A stretch of 64,000 nucleotides of DNA from Brevibacterium renqingii (GTDB lineage Bacteria; Actinomycetota; Actinomycetes; Actinomycetales; Brevibacteriaceae): contig NZ_JADBHF010000012.1 of the NCBI RefSeq assembly GCF_017808105.1, forward strand, positions 62,001 to 126,000, read 5' to 3'. Under the pieces are notes generated by a model. That model was not told the DNA's origin and did no database searches. It saw only the letters and a program-made list of their open reading frames with translations. This document shows, piece after piece, positions 18,948 through 27,904 of the stretch; within the stretch, counting starts at the first letter, position 1; each line of letters opens with the position of its first letter. The position numbers were made by a program, and so were the translations under genes.

Positions 18948-20705
18948 ATGACGCCCCAGACCCCAGCCGACGGAACCTCGGGCCCTGTTGGGCCCCGCTC
19001 CTCGGTCGAGGGTGCCCGGACGAAGCGGATCTGGCCCCTCTTCCTCATCGTCGTCATCGTCCTGGCCGCGCTCTATATCGTGGTCGGGTTCCTCAGCGGA
19101 CGCGTGCTGACGCCGGGGACGACCGTGGCCGGAATCGACATCGGAGGCAAGAGCGCCACCGCTGCTGAGAACACTCTTCGCAATGATCTGCATGACGAAG
19201 CGAACAGGGACATCGTCCTGCAGGCAGGAGAACCGACGGCGAAGCTCGATCCCGCCGATGCCGGCATCACCTTCGACGCCGAGGCGACGGTCGACCGGGT
19301 CACCGGCTTCAGTCTCGATCCCACCGTGATCTGGAACCGCCTGTTCGGCGACAGCGAGGTCGCCCCCGTCATCGACGTCGACGAGAAGAAGTTCGACAAG
19401 GCCACCTCGAAGGTCACCGAATCGCTGGCCGTCGAGCCCAAGAACGCGGAGCTCGGCTTCGAGAAGACCACCCCGAAGGTCAAGGACGGTGCCGTCGGGC
19501 AGACGGTCGAGGCTGATCAGGTGCGCACAGCGATCGACGAGAACTGGCTGCGCACGAAGGACGCACTGCCCGTCCAGCCGACGCAGGTCGATCCCGACAT
19601 CACCACTGCAGAGGCAGAGGACATGGCCACCGGGTTCGCCGAGGACGCGGTGAGCAAAGACCTGAAGATCGCAGCCGAACCGGGCAAGGATGCGGACTCG
19701 AACGTCAAAGGCGGTGACCTGAATGTGTCGCCCGCGATCATCGCGAAGACGCTGACCTTCGATGCGAAGGACTCGAAGCTGGTGCCGGTCTTCGACCAGG
19801 AGGCACTGCAGAAATCGGTTCTGGACGCGAACAAGGACATCGGCAGACCCGCCGAGGACGCGAGTTTCACGATCAAGCACGGAAAGCCTCAGGTCGTGCC
19901 CTCCAAGAAGGGCATCGGAATCAAGGCCAAGGAACTGACCACGGCCGTCTCCGATGCGATCAAGGGAAAGAACGACACCCCGGAGGTGACCCTGGCCTCC
20001 GTCGAACCCGACTTCACGACGGAGGATGCGAAGAAGGCCGATGTGTCGAAGGTGGTCTCCGAGTTCTCCACCGGCTACAGCTCCAAGCCCAATCGCGACA
20101 ACAACCTCCGAGTGGCCTCGAAGAAGGTCTCAGGGACCGTGCTGCAGCCGGGCGAGCAGTTCTCCCTCAACGAGACCCTCGGCCAGCGCACAGCGGCCAA
20201 CGGGTACAAGCCGGCGGGTGTGATCTCCGACGGACAGATGAAGGAAGACTTCGGCGGGGGTGTCTCGCAGGTGTCGACGACGCTGTTCAACGCCGCCTTC
20301 TTCGCCGGTTTCGACCTCGATGAGCACCAGGCCCATTCGCGCTACATCTCCCGCTACCCGGAAGGCCGGGAGACGACGCTGGACTGGTCCTCCATCGACC
20401 TGAAGTTCACGAACAACTCGAAGACTCCGGTCGTGCTCGATATGTATCTCAAAGGCGGAGAGGTCCACGCCAGAGTCTTCGGCGTGAAGAAGTACGACGT
20501 CTCGGCCGATGCCTCGGACCGGTTCAACCACACCTCACCGGGATCGCTCACCGAAAGCGGCACTTCCTGCACCCCGCAGGCACCCAAGGGCGGATGGTCG
20601 ATCCGAATCACGCGGACGATGAAGGACATCGAATCGGGTCGGACCACGAAGGACGGGTTCACCACGGTGTACCGACCGGTGAACAAGGTCGAGTGCAAGG
20701 GCTGA
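18948..20705 (+). CDS. VanW-family wall-associated protein with peptidoglycan-binding domains
   Basis: A 585-residue membrane-anchored protein. A basic, Pro-rich N-terminus precedes one helix (about 28-50). Then come repeated alpha/beta segments of the PG_binding_4 type (about 100-380; for example GKSATAAENTLRNDL and EADQVRTAIDENWL). The VanW domain lies at about 385-510 with GTVLQPGEQFSLNETLGQRT, GVISDGQMKEDFGGGVSQVST and HQAHSRYISRYPEGRETTLDW. Cys535 and Cys583 near the C-terminus could form a disulfide. The family is named from vancomycin clusters but its biochemistry is open. GGGAGGA precedes the ATG. Confidence 0.9.
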   Translation: MTPQTPADGTSGPVGPRSSVEGARTKRIWPLFLIVVIVLAALYIVVGFLSGRVLTPGTTVAGIDIGGKSATAAENTLRNDLHDEANRDIVLQAGEPTAKLDPADAGITFDAEATVDRVTGFSLDPTVIWNRLFGDSEVAPVIDVDEKKFDKATSKVTESLAVEPKNAELGFEKTTPKVKDGAVGQTVEADQVRTAIDENWLRTKDALPVQPTQVDPDITTAEAEDMATGFAEDAVSKDLKIAAEPGKDADSNVKGGDLNVSPAIIAKTLTFDAKDSKLVPVFDQEALQKSVLDANKDIGRPAEDASFTIKHGKPQVVPSKKGIGIKAKELTTAVSDAIKGKNDTPEVTLASVEPDFTTEDAKKADVSKVVSEFSTGYSSKPNRDNNLRVASKKVSGTVLQPGEQFSLNETLGQRTAANGYKPAGVISDGQMKEDFGGGVSQVSTTLFNAAFFAGFDLDEHQAHSRYISRYPEGRETTLDWSSIDLKFTNNSKTPVVLDMYLKGGEVHARVFGVKKYDVSADASDRFNHTSPGSLTESGTSCTPQAPKGGWSIRITRTMKDIESGRTTKDGFTTVYRPVNKVECKG

Positions 20706-20728
20706 GCACGATCGTACGCAGGGGCTGA

Positions 20729-20757
20729 GCTCGGCCTTCGGGCTGCAGGGGCCGAGC
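20729..20757. terminator. Hairpin between convergent genes
   Basis: GCTCGGCC (20729-20736) pairs with GGCCGAGC (20750-20757), loop 13 nt. It lies in the 72-bp gap between the VanW gene and the GNAT gene, where both transcripts should end. Confidence 0.55.
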
Positions 20758-20777
20758 CTTGCTCTCCAGGGCCGGGA

Positions 20778-21863
20778 TCAGGCGCGCTCGGCGTACCAGG
20801 AACGGTGGCGCACGGCAGCGCCGAGTGAGCCGAACAGGTTCAGCGAGGCCTCATTGCTCGCTTCGATGTCGACGAGGTAGGACCTCACTCCGCGCTGTGC
20901 CAGGAGAGCCGCCGCGGCACGGGCGACCGACCGTCCGGCACCTCGACGACGCAGATCGGGACGGGTCACGAGGTTGGTGATGACGCCCCATTTGCTGCGT
21001 TCGACCACCCGGGCCGCGGAGACCATGGACCGCGATCCGTCGGGGTGCTGGGCGTATGCGGTGACGAATTCGCAGGGCTGGTCGGCCGTGATGAGAGAGC
21101 GGAAGGCCTCTGCCGCGCCGGACGCGTCCCCGGGGCTGCGCTGACTCGTCCACGCAGCGAAATGCTCCGGTGTCGGCGCATCGGCGACGTCGATGGCCAG
21201 TCCCGGGGCGGCCGCCTCGGCGGGGGCCGAAGCACCGGCGGCCGCCTCGGCGGTGGCGCCGGTCAGCAGGAGGACTGCCTCGGAGGGGGAGTAGCCGCGT
21301 GCCGAGAGCAGGGGTGCCAGTCCCTCGCATTCGGGTGCCAACGTGGACGAATCGTCGGCCGAATAGATCTGGATCCGGCTCGGCTTCTCCCGCGTGCGGT
21401 ACCACTCTTCGACGGCGTCGAGGCTCTGTTCCCACCCCAGTCCGGAATCGGTCACGGGCAGGCAGCTGTTGGCTCGGCGCGTGGCGGAGTCCGAACTGCG
21501 CAGCAGCCATCCCTTCTGGAGCAGGCTGAGGTCGGCGGCGGACTCAGTGCCCTCATTGCGCAGGTTCTCCACGTGCAGCCACGACACGTCCTGCGGAAGC
21601 CAGGCGGCGGCCGAGATGCGACGGAGATCGACAGCGGAGACGATCTCATGGGTGCGCCCCGAGCGGGTCGGTGCCGGCGGCACCTCGTGGACGAGCAGGA
21701 TCTGGGGGCGCGAGATGCGCAGCGGCCCGCGCTTCGTGTCGATCTCGACCCCCGCCTCGTCGACGGTGGTGACGACGCCGAGCGCATCGGAGGTCGAATG
21801 GGAGTCCTCGGGGTCGAGCGAATACCGTACGACCACTCGTCTGCCGGGCTGCAGCTCGTCCAC
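20778..21863 (-). CDS. GNAT-family N-acetyltransferase with N-terminal SH3-like segment
   Basis: A 361-residue protein. The C-terminal third is a GNAT domain: VITNLVTRPDLRRRGAGRS gives the acetyl-CoA loop RRRGAG, followed by YLVDIEASNEASLNLFGSLGA. The N-terminal 70 residues are beta-rich (GRRVVVRYSLD... GPLRISR) and look like the small barrel found at this position in actinobacterial homologues. Acceptor substrate unknown. I choose GTG 21863 because GGAGGAAGG lies upstream; the ORF could extend 34 codons further without support. It is divergent from the ferredoxin gene. Confidence 0.82.
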   Translation of the reverse strand: MDELQPGRRVVVRYSLDPEDSHSTSDALGVVTTVDEAGVEIDTKRGPLRISRPQILLVHEVPPAPTRSGRTHEIVSAVDLRRISAAAWLPQDVSWLHVENLRNEGTESAADLSLLQKGWLLRSSDSATRRANSCLPVTDSGLGWEQSLDAVEEWYRTREKPSRIQIYSADDSSTLAPECEGLAPLLSARGYSPSEAVLLLTGATAEAAAGASAPAEAAAPGLAIDVADAPTPEHFAAWTSQRSPGDASGAAEAFRSLITADQPCEFVTAYAQHPDGSRSMVSAARVVERSKWGVITNLVTRPDLRRRGAGRSVARAAAALLAQRGVRSYLVDIEASNEASLNLFGSLGAAVRHRSWYAERA

Positions 21864-21984
21864 TTCTCGCCTTCCTCCGTCGAATCCGTGCCCTCCCACC
21901 CTAAGACACGGAGGCGGCCGCCTGGAGCAGGCGTGACGGTCGAGGGCAGATGCAATGCGAATCACCTGAGAACGATGGGCGTGG

Positions 21985-22004
21985 AATACGGCCGAAGGCG
22001 TATT
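21985..22004. promoter_or_regulatory. Inverted repeat in the fdxA promoter region
   Basis: AATACG (21985-21990) and CGTATT (21999-22004) flank eight bases. The right arm overlaps a TATTGT that could be a -10 box for the ferredoxin gene. A regulator site is possible but unproven. Confidence 0.35.
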
Positions 22005-22053
22005 GTGGGATGTGTATGCGCATCATCTGTGAAGCTTGCGAGGAGTCAGTCCT

Positions 22054-22380
22054 GTGACGTACATCATTGCTCAGCCCTGTGTCGATCTCAAGGACAAGGC
22101 CTGCATCGACGAATGCCCGGTCGACTGCATCTACGAGGGCGAACGCAGTCTCTACATCCACCCGGACGAATGCGTCGACTGCGGAGCCTGTGAGCCGGTG
22201 TGCCCGGTCGAAGCGATCTTCTACGAAGACGATGTGCCGGAGGAGTGGGAAGAGTACTACAAGGCCAACGTCGAATTCTTCGACGACCTCGGTTCCCCGG
22301 GTGGAGCCGCGAAACTCGGGAACACGCACAAGGACCATGCGATCATCGCTGCCCTTCCGCCCCAGAGTCACGACCTCTGA
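22054..22380 (+). CDS. fdxA: 7Fe (3Fe-4S/4Fe-4S) ferredoxin
   Basis: A 108-residue ferredoxin of the actinobacterial FdxA/FdxC type. It begins VTYIIAQPCVDLKDKACIDECPVDC, the typical first cluster with an extended Cys spacing, and has CVDCGACEPVCPVEAI for the second cluster. The acidic tail with EEWEEYYKANVEFF is also typical. It carries electrons to cytosolic oxidoreductases. GTG start with AGGAG nine nt upstream. The dapC gene follows 11 nt later, the same order as in mycobacteria (fdxC-dapC), so both are likely one transcript. Confidence 0.95.
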   Translation: MTYIIAQPCVDLKDKACIDECPVDCIYEGERSLYIHPDECVDCGACEPVCPVEAIFYEDDVPEEWEEYYKANVEFFDDLGSPGGAAKLGNTHKDHAIIAALPPQSHDL

Positions 22381-22391
22381 GCTTCTGAGCC

Positions 22392-23513
22392 ATGACGACT
22401 TCCTTCGGACTCGACCTGCCCGACTACCCCTGGGACCGGCTCACTGACTTCCGTCGCCGCGCGGCCGAACATCCCGACGACGTGTGTGACCTGTCGATCG
22501 GCACCCCGGTCGACCCGACGCCCGAGGTGATTCGGCGCGCCCTGGCCGCCGCCGGAGACGCACACGGCTATCCCACGACGGCGGGCACCTCGGAACTGCG
22601 CGAGGCCATCGCCGGATGGTATGCGACATGGCATTCGGTCGCACTCGACCCCGCCACCGAGATCCTGCCGACTGTGGGTTCGAAAGAGCTCGTGGCCTGG
22701 CTGCCGACACTGCTGGGCCTGCGGCAGAGGGGACTGGCAGTGGCCTGTCCGTCGGCCGCCTACCCGACTTATGAGATGGGGGCGATGATCGCCGGAGTCG
22801 AATGCCGGCGCCTCGATGCCGCCGAGGTCGCTGCGGGAGCGTCACTCGAGGGCATCGGGCTCCTGTGGATCAACACACCGGGAAACCCGACAGGGGAGGT
22901 GCTCGACGCCGATATCCTCGCCGAGGTGGCCCGCCGTGCCCGTGCCGCCGGAGTCGTGCTCGCCTCCGACGAGTGCTACGGACTGCTCAATTGGGAGTCC
23001 GATGAGCCTGCGCCGAGCGTGCTCTCCGTCGTCGGGGAGACCCGCACACGTGTGCTCAGCGTCTACTCGATGTCGAAGCAGTCGAATCTCGCAGGCTACC
23101 GCGCCGCCTTCGTCGCCGGAGATGCGGACCTCATCGCCGACCTGACCCGTTCCCGCAAGCACGCGGGAATGATCGTGCCCTACCCGATCCAGGCGGCGAT
23201 GGTTGCGGGACTCGGCGACACCGAGCACGTCCGCGTGCAGAAGGAGATCTACCGATCGCGGAGGAACCTGCTCCGAGCGGGACTAGAGGACTTCGGATTC
23301 CGCATCGATCATTCGACCGCGGGCCTCTACCTGTGGGCCACGGCGGACAAGAACTGCTGGGATTCGCTCGGCGACCTCGCCGAGCTGGGCATCGTCGCGG
23401 GGCCGGGAGAATTCTACGGCGCGGCAGCCAGCGACCACGTGCGCATCGCCCTGACTGCCACCGACGAACGCATCGCAGCCGCCGCAAAGCGACTCCATGA
23501 GGCGGCGGCGTGA
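22392..23513 (+). CDS. dapC: Succinyldiaminopimelate aminotransferase
   Basis: A 373-residue class I/II PLP aminotransferase. The PLP lysine is Lys229 in SMSKQSNLAGYR, NTPGNPTG (161-168) and the Asp of SDECYG (about 193) are the other cofactor contacts. The family in this context transfers an amino group to N-succinyl-2-amino-6-ketopimelate in the succinylase branch of lysine/diaminopimelate synthesis. Assignment as DapC rather than another aminotransferase rests on the fdxA-dapC neighbourhood and on dapD and dapE a few kb downstream. Starts 11 nt after fdxA. Confidence 0.92.
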   Translation: MTTSFGLDLPDYPWDRLTDFRRRAAEHPDDVCDLSIGTPVDPTPEVIRRALAAAGDAHGYPTTAGTSELREAIAGWYATWHSVALDPATEILPTVGSKELVAWLPTLLGLRQRGLAVACPSAAYPTYEMGAMIAGVECRRLDAAEVAAGASLEGIGLLWINTPGNPTGEVLDADILAEVARRARAAGVVLASDECYGLLNWESDEPAPSVLSVVGETRTRVLSVYSMSKQSNLAGYRAAFVAGDADLIADLTRSRKHAGMIVPYPIQAAMVAGLGDTEHVRVQKEIYRSRRNLLRAGLEDFGFRIDHSTAGLYLWATADKNCWDSLGDLAELGIVAGPGEFYGAAASDHVRIALTATDERIAAAAKRLHEAAA

Positions 23514-23760
23514 GATTCGCCGTCTGTCCCGGTCTGACGGACCGGGGCGAGGGAGCTGCGGTCTCCGAGGGTTTGCCAAGGTTGCGCAAAGACTGCATTC
23601 AGGACAGAAAAGTTCGTGTTTGACCAGGTCAAATGTATTACCGGTGAGTAGAAGCGGGGTGCAGCGATTTTCTCATTCCCACAGTTATCGGTAGTCTTTG
23701 AACGAACTGTGCAAGACACCTCAGGAAGTTCTTGAGGTACGTCAACGGTGAGGAGATCGA
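23514..23760. promoter_or_regulatory. gltA promoter region with palindrome and leader hairpin
   Basis: A perfect palindrome TTTGACCAGGTCAAA (23619-23633) lies upstream of a TAGTCT -10 candidate (23692-23697). In the leader, ACCTCAGGA (23718-23726) pairs with TCTTGAGGT (23730-23738) to give a 9-bp hairpin with a G-U pair, just before the GAGGAG ribosome site. This suggests transcriptional and perhaps translational control of citrate synthase. Confidence 0.55.
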
Positions 23761-25044
23761 ATGACTTCGGAGGCGAACCTCAAGATCGCTGACACGGAGC
23801 TGACACTGCCCGAGGTGTCGGCGTCGGCGGGCAACAACGGATACCGTATCGGCTCTCTGCTGAAAGAGACCGGGTCGGTCACATATGATCCAGGGTTCGC
23901 CAACACCGCATCCACGTCTTCGGCCATCACCTTCATCGACGGCGACGAGGGCGTTCTGCAGTACCGCGGCTATCCGATCGAACAGCTCGCCGAGCAGTCG
24001 AACTTCGTCGAAGTCTGCTACCTCCTCATCTACGGCGAGCTGCCGACTCAGGAACAGTTCGATGCCTTCGATGCCCGACTGCGCGGACACACGATCGTGC
24101 ATGAGGATCTGCGCCGCTTCTTCCGTGCCTTCCCCTACGATGCACATCCGATGCCTATGGTGGCAGCGGCGGTCGCGGCTTTGTCGACGTTCTACCAAGA
24201 TGACCTCGATGTCTTTGACGAAGGTCAGATCGACACCTCCTCGTTCCGACTGCTCGCGAAGATGCCGACCATCGCTGCTCTGGCACACCGGAAGAACATG
24301 GGTCTGCCGGTCATCCATCCGGACAACTCGCTGAGCCTGGTCGAGAACTTCCTGCGTGTGAACTTCGGAGTCCCCGCCGAGGAATACGAGCCGGATCCGC
24401 TCGCCGTGAAGGCCATGGATCAGCTGTTCATCCTCCACGCCGATCACGAGCAGAACTGCTCGACCTCGACAGTGCGACTGGTCGGTTCGTCCCAGGCCAA
24501 CGTCTTCCAGTCGATCTCTGCCGGTGTCAACGCCCTGGCCGGGCCCCTGCACGGTGGCGCGAACTCCGCAGTGCTGGAGATGCTGCAGCAGATCGCGGCC
24601 TCCGACGACGGACCGAAGAAGTTCATGGAACGCGTGAAGAACAAGGAGGACGGAGTCCGCCTGATGGGCTTCGGCCACCGCGTGTACAAGAACTACGATC
24701 CGCGCGCGAAGATCATCAAGAAGACTGCAGACGAGGTCCTCGCTCGTTCCGGCGGTGACCCGCTGCTCGAACTGGCACAGCAGCTCGAAGAGATCGCGCT
24801 GGCCGACGACTACTTCGTTGAGCGCAAGCTCTATCCGAACGTCGACTTCTACACGGGGCTCATCTACAAGGCGCTCGGATTCCCGACGAATATGTTCACC
24901 GTGCTCTTCGCCGTCGGCCGCCTGCCCGGTTGGATCGCGCAGTGGCGCGAGATGATCAAGGATCCCGAGACGAAGATCGGTCGTCCGCGCCAGATCTACA
25001 CGGGTGCCTATTCCCGCAACTACACGGACATCAACGACCGCTGA
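23761..25044 (+). CDS. gltA: Citrate synthase (type II)
   Basis: A 427-residue hexameric-type citrate synthase that condenses oxaloacetate and acetyl-CoA. Conserved active-site blocks are present: LHADHEQNCSTSTVR (about 225-239), GPLHGGAN with His264, GFGHRVYK with His306, and NVDFYTG with Asp362. Length fits type II enzymes. GAGGAG lies upstream of the ATG. It sits between dapC and dapD, an insertion into the lysine gene neighbourhood compared with mycobacteria, where these genes are not next to gltA as far as I recall. Confidence 0.97.
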   Translation: MTSEANLKIADTELTLPEVSASAGNNGYRIGSLLKETGSVTYDPGFANTASTSSAITFIDGDEGVLQYRGYPIEQLAEQSNFVEVCYLLIYGELPTQEQFDAFDARLRGHTIVHEDLRRFFRAFPYDAHPMPMVAAAVAALSTFYQDDLDVFDEGQIDTSSFRLLAKMPTIAALAHRKNMGLPVIHPDNSLSLVENFLRVNFGVPAEEYEPDPLAVKAMDQLFILHADHEQNCSTSTVRLVGSSQANVFQSISAGVNALAGPLHGGANSAVLEMLQQIAASDDGPKKFMERVKNKEDGVRLMGFGHRVYKNYDPRAKIIKKTADEVLARSGGDPLLELAQQLEEIALADDYFVERKLYPNVDFYTGLIYKALGFPTNMFTVLFAVGRLPGWIAQWREMIKDPETKIGRPRQIYTGAYSRNYTDINDR

Positions 25045-25187
25045 GCACCCGCGCGCTCACGGCTGCTAAGCCCCCGGGCGGCAGAGACACCTGAGCACCC
25101 GGGCGCCAGGAACGCCTGAGCCCTTGCGGTCCGTGCTGACGGCGTCGGAGCAGAATCCTCTGCCCGGCGCCGTTGCGCATTTCCGGC

Positions 25188-25279
25188 TTGATGCATCGCA
25201 CAGAACTCCACGCATCCCACATCGTTGCTCTGGTACAGAGCTGCACGCATCCCTCACCGTTGCTCTCGCACAGCACTCC
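25188..25279. repeat. Degenerate 35-37-nt tandem repeat
   Basis: Units begin TTGATGCATCGCACAGAACT (25188), TTGCTCTGGTACAGAGCTGC (25225) and TTGCTCTCGCACAGCACTCC (25260); the first two share CCACGCATCCC or GCACGCATCCC and then CATCG or CACCG. A further related piece (TTGTTGCTGCATCGCACCGG) occurs near 25425. Confidence 0.6.
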
Positions 25280-25499
25280 CGGCGCTACAGCCCACCCCAG
25301 GTGACACAGCCCCGTACCGCCGCCGAAGGACACCTCGAGCGGCGAATCACCCTGCAGGAAAGGGGCGTTGAGCGGCTGACTGGAGGAGGAGTCGCCTCGG
25401 CGAGGCCCCGCTGTGTCCCTCACCGTTGTTGCTGCATCGCACCGGCAGTGTCGTTGCGCACCGGTGGCAGCACATCCTCTCGCAGGAACACGCGGGTAT

Positions 25500-25556
25500 G
25501 GCAGGAACGGGTCGGAGCGGCAGGAACGGGTCGGTACGACAGGAACGCGTCGCGAT
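25500..25556. repeat. Three 19-nt tandem repeats
   Basis: GGCAGGAACGGGTCGGAGC (25500-25518), GGCAGGAACGGGTCGGTAC (25519-25537) and GACAGGAACGCGTCGCGAT (25538-25556). The first two differ at two positions. This is a clean short tandem repeat in non-coding DNA. Confidence 0.85.
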
Positions 25557-25594
25557 GGCAGTTTCCCCTTCAGGGCACACGGGGTTGAATGCCG

Positions 25595-25629
25595 CGAGGG
25601 CGCGTCCACATCGTGTGAACGCGCCCTCG
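25595..25629. terminator. Bidirectional terminator hairpin between gltA and dapD
   Basis: CGAGGGCGCGT (25595-25605) pairs perfectly with ACGCGCCCTCG (25619-25629) around a 13-nt loop, followed by CTTCC. It is placed where the convergent gltA and dapD transcripts should end, though 550 nt from gltA. Confidence 0.7.
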
Positions 25630-25745
25630 TCTTCCCAGAGTCGCCAAGCACGTCGCCGCGGGCGCCCCGTGCAGAAGGCGATGAGTGCCCCCGGCCGCAT
25701 AGTGCCGGCCGCTCAGCGCAGCGTCAGCTCAGAACTGCCGACGTC

Positions 25746-26690
25746 TCAGTGCAGGTCGGGGTTGAGCTCGATGCCCTTGGAATCGCGGGCGATCGCCTCG
25801 ACGGCGCCGGTGATCGAGTTCCGGCGGAAGAGGATGTTGTTCTGTCCGCTGAGCTCGGCGGCCTTGACCACGGCATTGTCCTCGCCCGGTACGGTGACTC
25901 GTGTGCCGGCGGTGAGGTAGAGACCGGCTTCGACGATGCAGTCATCGCCGATGGAGATGCCGACTCCCGCGTTGGCGCCCAAGAGGCTGCCCGAGCCGAT
26001 GGAGATGCGGTGTGTGCCGCCGCCCGAGAGGGTACCCATGATGGAGGCCCCGCCGCCGATGTCGGATCCGTCGCCGACGACGACGCCCTGCGAGATGCGT
26101 CCTTCGACCATGGCCGATCCCAGAGTGCCGGCATTGAAGTTGACGAATCCTTCGTGCATCACCGTGGTGCCCGACGCCAGGTGCGCGCCGAGGCGGACAC
26201 GATCGGCATCGGCGATGCGCACGCCGGAGGGAATGACGAAGTCGGTCATGCGCGGGAACTTGTCGAGTCCGTAGACGGCGACCGGCCCGCGTGCCAGCAG
26301 CTTGGCGCGGGTCGCTTCGAAGTCCTCCGGCGAGCAGGCGCCGTACGAGGTCCACACCACGTTCGAGATATGGCCGAAGATGCCGTCGAGGTTGACATCA
26401 TTGGGGGCCACGATGCGGTGGGACAGGGCATGCAGCCGCAGATAGGCATCCGCCGCCGAGGCGGGACCGGCGTCGAGGTCGATCGTGGTGGTGACCACCT
26501 CGGCGCGGGTGCCGCGAGCCTCGTCGGTGCCCACAAGGGCATCGAGTCCGTCGTCGGCGGCGCGAGCGGTGGCGGCGGCCTCGGCGGCCTCAGCGGTCTC
26601 ACCCGTGCTCAGTGCGGGGTACCAGACGGAGAGGACGATGTCGGAATGGGACGTGGCAAGGCCACGTGCGGAAATGATGCGTTCTGTCAT
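25746..26690 (-). CDS. dapD: Tetrahydrodipicolinate N-succinyltransferase (actinobacterial type)
   Basis: A 314-residue DapD of the longer actinobacterial type. The enzyme succinylates tetrahydrodipicolinate in lysine/diaminopimelate synthesis. The C-terminal half is a left-handed beta-helix of hexapeptide repeats (for example [31 protein letters not shown]). The conserved segment [16 protein letters not shown] and [13 protein letters not shown] are family marks; [18 protein letters not shown] includes the active-site Gly/Asn region. ATG 26690 has no ribosome site but a TAAGCT box six nt upstream, so it is probably leaderless. It is divergent from dapE with a 42-bp gap. Confidence 0.95.
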   Translation of the reverse strand: MTERIISARGLATSHSDIVLSVWYPALSTGETAEAAEAAATARAADDGLDALVGTDEARGTRAEVVTTTIDLDAGPASAADAYLRLHALSHRIVAPNDVNLDGIFGHISNVVWTSYGACSPEDFEATRAKLLARGPVAVYGLDKFPRMTDFVIPSGVRIADADRVRLGAHLASGTTVMHEGFVNFNAGTLGSAMVEGRISQGVVVGDGSDIGGGASIMGTLSGGGTHRISIGSGSLLGANAGVGISIGDDCIVEAGLYLTAGTRVTVPGEDNAVVKAAELSGQNNILFRRNSITGAVEAIARDSKGIELNPDLH

Positions 26691-26696
26691 GCCTCA

Positions 26697-26725
26697 AGCT
26701 TAGTCGGTGGCGGCAGTACTAGGCT
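26697..26725. promoter_or_regulatory. Divergent leaderless promoters of dapD and dapE
   Basis: On the minus strand TAAGCT (26697-26702) lies six nt before the dapD ATG. On the plus strand TAGGCT (26720-26725) lies seven nt before the dapE ATG. The two -10 boxes are only 17 bp apart, so the promoters must overlap and may interfere with or co-regulate each other. Confidence 0.6.
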
Positions 26726-26732
26726 AAGGGAC

Positions 26733-27899
26733 ATGACTGTCGATCCATCTGCTGAGACTGATTCCATCTTCGCGTCCCCGACCGACCCGGGGGACTCCCT
26801 CTTCGCCGCTCTCGATGACCCGGCCGAGCTCACGGGGCGTCTGTGCGCCATCGAATCCGTGTCCGGCAACGAAGCCGTCCTGGCCGATGCCGTCGTCGAG
26901 GTGCTCGAGAGGATCAGCGCAGGACCCGGACCCGAGCTCGAGATCCTCCGCGATGGCGATACCATCGTCGCCCGCACGAACCTCGGCCGGGCTGAGCGGA
27001 TCGTCGTCGCAGGACATCTCGACACGGTTCCCGTCGAGCACAACCTGCCTCCCGTGCGCACGAGGATGACCGGAAAGGACTACCCCGACGACGAGGTGAT
27101 CTGGGGGCGCGGGGCCTGCGATATGAAGGCCGGAGTGGCCATGCAGCTGGCCACGGCCGCCGCGTTGCGCAGCCCCGCCCGCGACGTCAGCTGGGTCTTC
27201 TACGATCACGAGGAGGTCGACGCCTCCCTCAACGGACTCGGCCGAGTCGCGCGCAGCCACCCCGATTGGCTGAGCGGTGACTTCGCGATCCTCGGCGAAC
27301 CGTCGAACGCCTCGGTCGAGGGAGGATGCAACGGCACCATCCGCGTCGACGTCGTCACCACGGGTGTGCGCGCCCACTCGGCCCGCGCCTTCATGGGCGT
27401 CAACGCCATCCACGCCGCCGCCGAGGTGCTCGCCCGGCTGGCCGAGCACGAGACGGATACGGTGACGGTCGACGGACTCGACTACCGCGAGTCGCTGTCG
27501 GCGGTGAACATCAGCGGCGGTGTCGCCGGCAATGTGGTGCCCGATGAATGCCGCGTATCCGTGAACTACCGTTTCGCCCCGAGCAAGTCGGCGGCCGAGG
27601 CGGAAGCGTTCCTGCGCGAATTCTTCTCCGGCTTCGACCTCGTCGTCACCGATGCGGCCGAAGGCGCCAGGCCTGGTCTCGACCGTCCGATCGCGCAGGA
27701 CTTCATCGACACGCTGGGACTGTCCCCGGCCCCGAAGCTCGGCTGGACCGACGTCTCTCGGTTCAGCGCACTCGGTGTTCCCGCGGTGAATTTCGGACCC
27801 GGCAATCCGCTGTATGCCCACAAATCGGATGAGCACGTCAGAGTCGCCGAGGTGGAGCAGGCCACCCGCATCCTGTGCAGCTACCTCGAGGGCCGGTGA
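26733..27899 (+). CDS. dapE: Succinyl-diaminopimelate desuccinylase
   Basis: A 388-residue M20-family metallopeptidase-like enzyme that removes succinate from N-succinyl-LL-diaminopimelate. Metal ligands can be placed: VVAGHLDTVPV (His/Asp), GRGACDMKAGVA (bridging Asp), YDHEEVDA (catalytic and ligand Glu), GEPSNASVEGGCNG, and the final His in LYAHKSDEHV. The inner dimerisation domain runs about 185-300. The next gene (LOG family) overlaps or follows within five bases, and folP2 follows that, so dapE starts a five-gene run. Start by the leaderless -10 box. Confidence 0.95.
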   Translation: MTVDPSAETDSIFASPTDPGDSLFAALDDPAELTGRLCAIESVSGNEAVLADAVVEVLERISAGPGPELEILRDGDTIVARTNLGRAERIVVAGHLDTVPVEHNLPPVRTRMTGKDYPDDEVIWGRGACDMKAGVAMQLATAAALRSPARDVSWVFYDHEEVDASLNGLGRVARSHPDWLSGDFAILGEPSNASVEGGCNGTIRVDVVTTGVRAHSARAFMGVNAIHAAAEVLARLAEHETDTVTVDGLDYRESLSAVNISGGVAGNVVPDECRVSVNYRFAPSKSAAEAEAFLREFFSGFDLVVTDAAEGARPGLDRPIAQDFIDTLGLSPAPKLGWTDVSRFSALGVPAVNFGPGNPLYAHKSDEHVRVAEVEQATRILCSYLEGR

Positions 27900-27904
27900 G
27901 TCCG

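Larger units (their letters stand above)
25045..25745. other. 701-bp non-coding, repeat-bearing region after gltA
   Basis: No ORF here has a plausible ribosome site, start and protein-like composition; the open frames are Cys/Arg/Ser rich translations of repeats. The first part holds degenerate CTGAGCACCC-type repeats (25041-25050 and 25091-25100 are identical). Two better repeat arrays and one strong hairpin follow and are listed separately. The region may be a decayed intergenic repeat locus or a non-coding RNA gene. Confidence 0.7.

Noticed and set aside
25188-25279. CRISPR-like array
   Set aside because: Units are adjacent, degenerate and without unique spacers; no cas genes occur in the window.
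25031-25651. Minus-strand frame of 206 codons in the repeat region after gltA
   Set aside because: Cys/Arg/Ser-rich translation of direct repeats, no ribosome site, and it overlaps a terminator hairpin.
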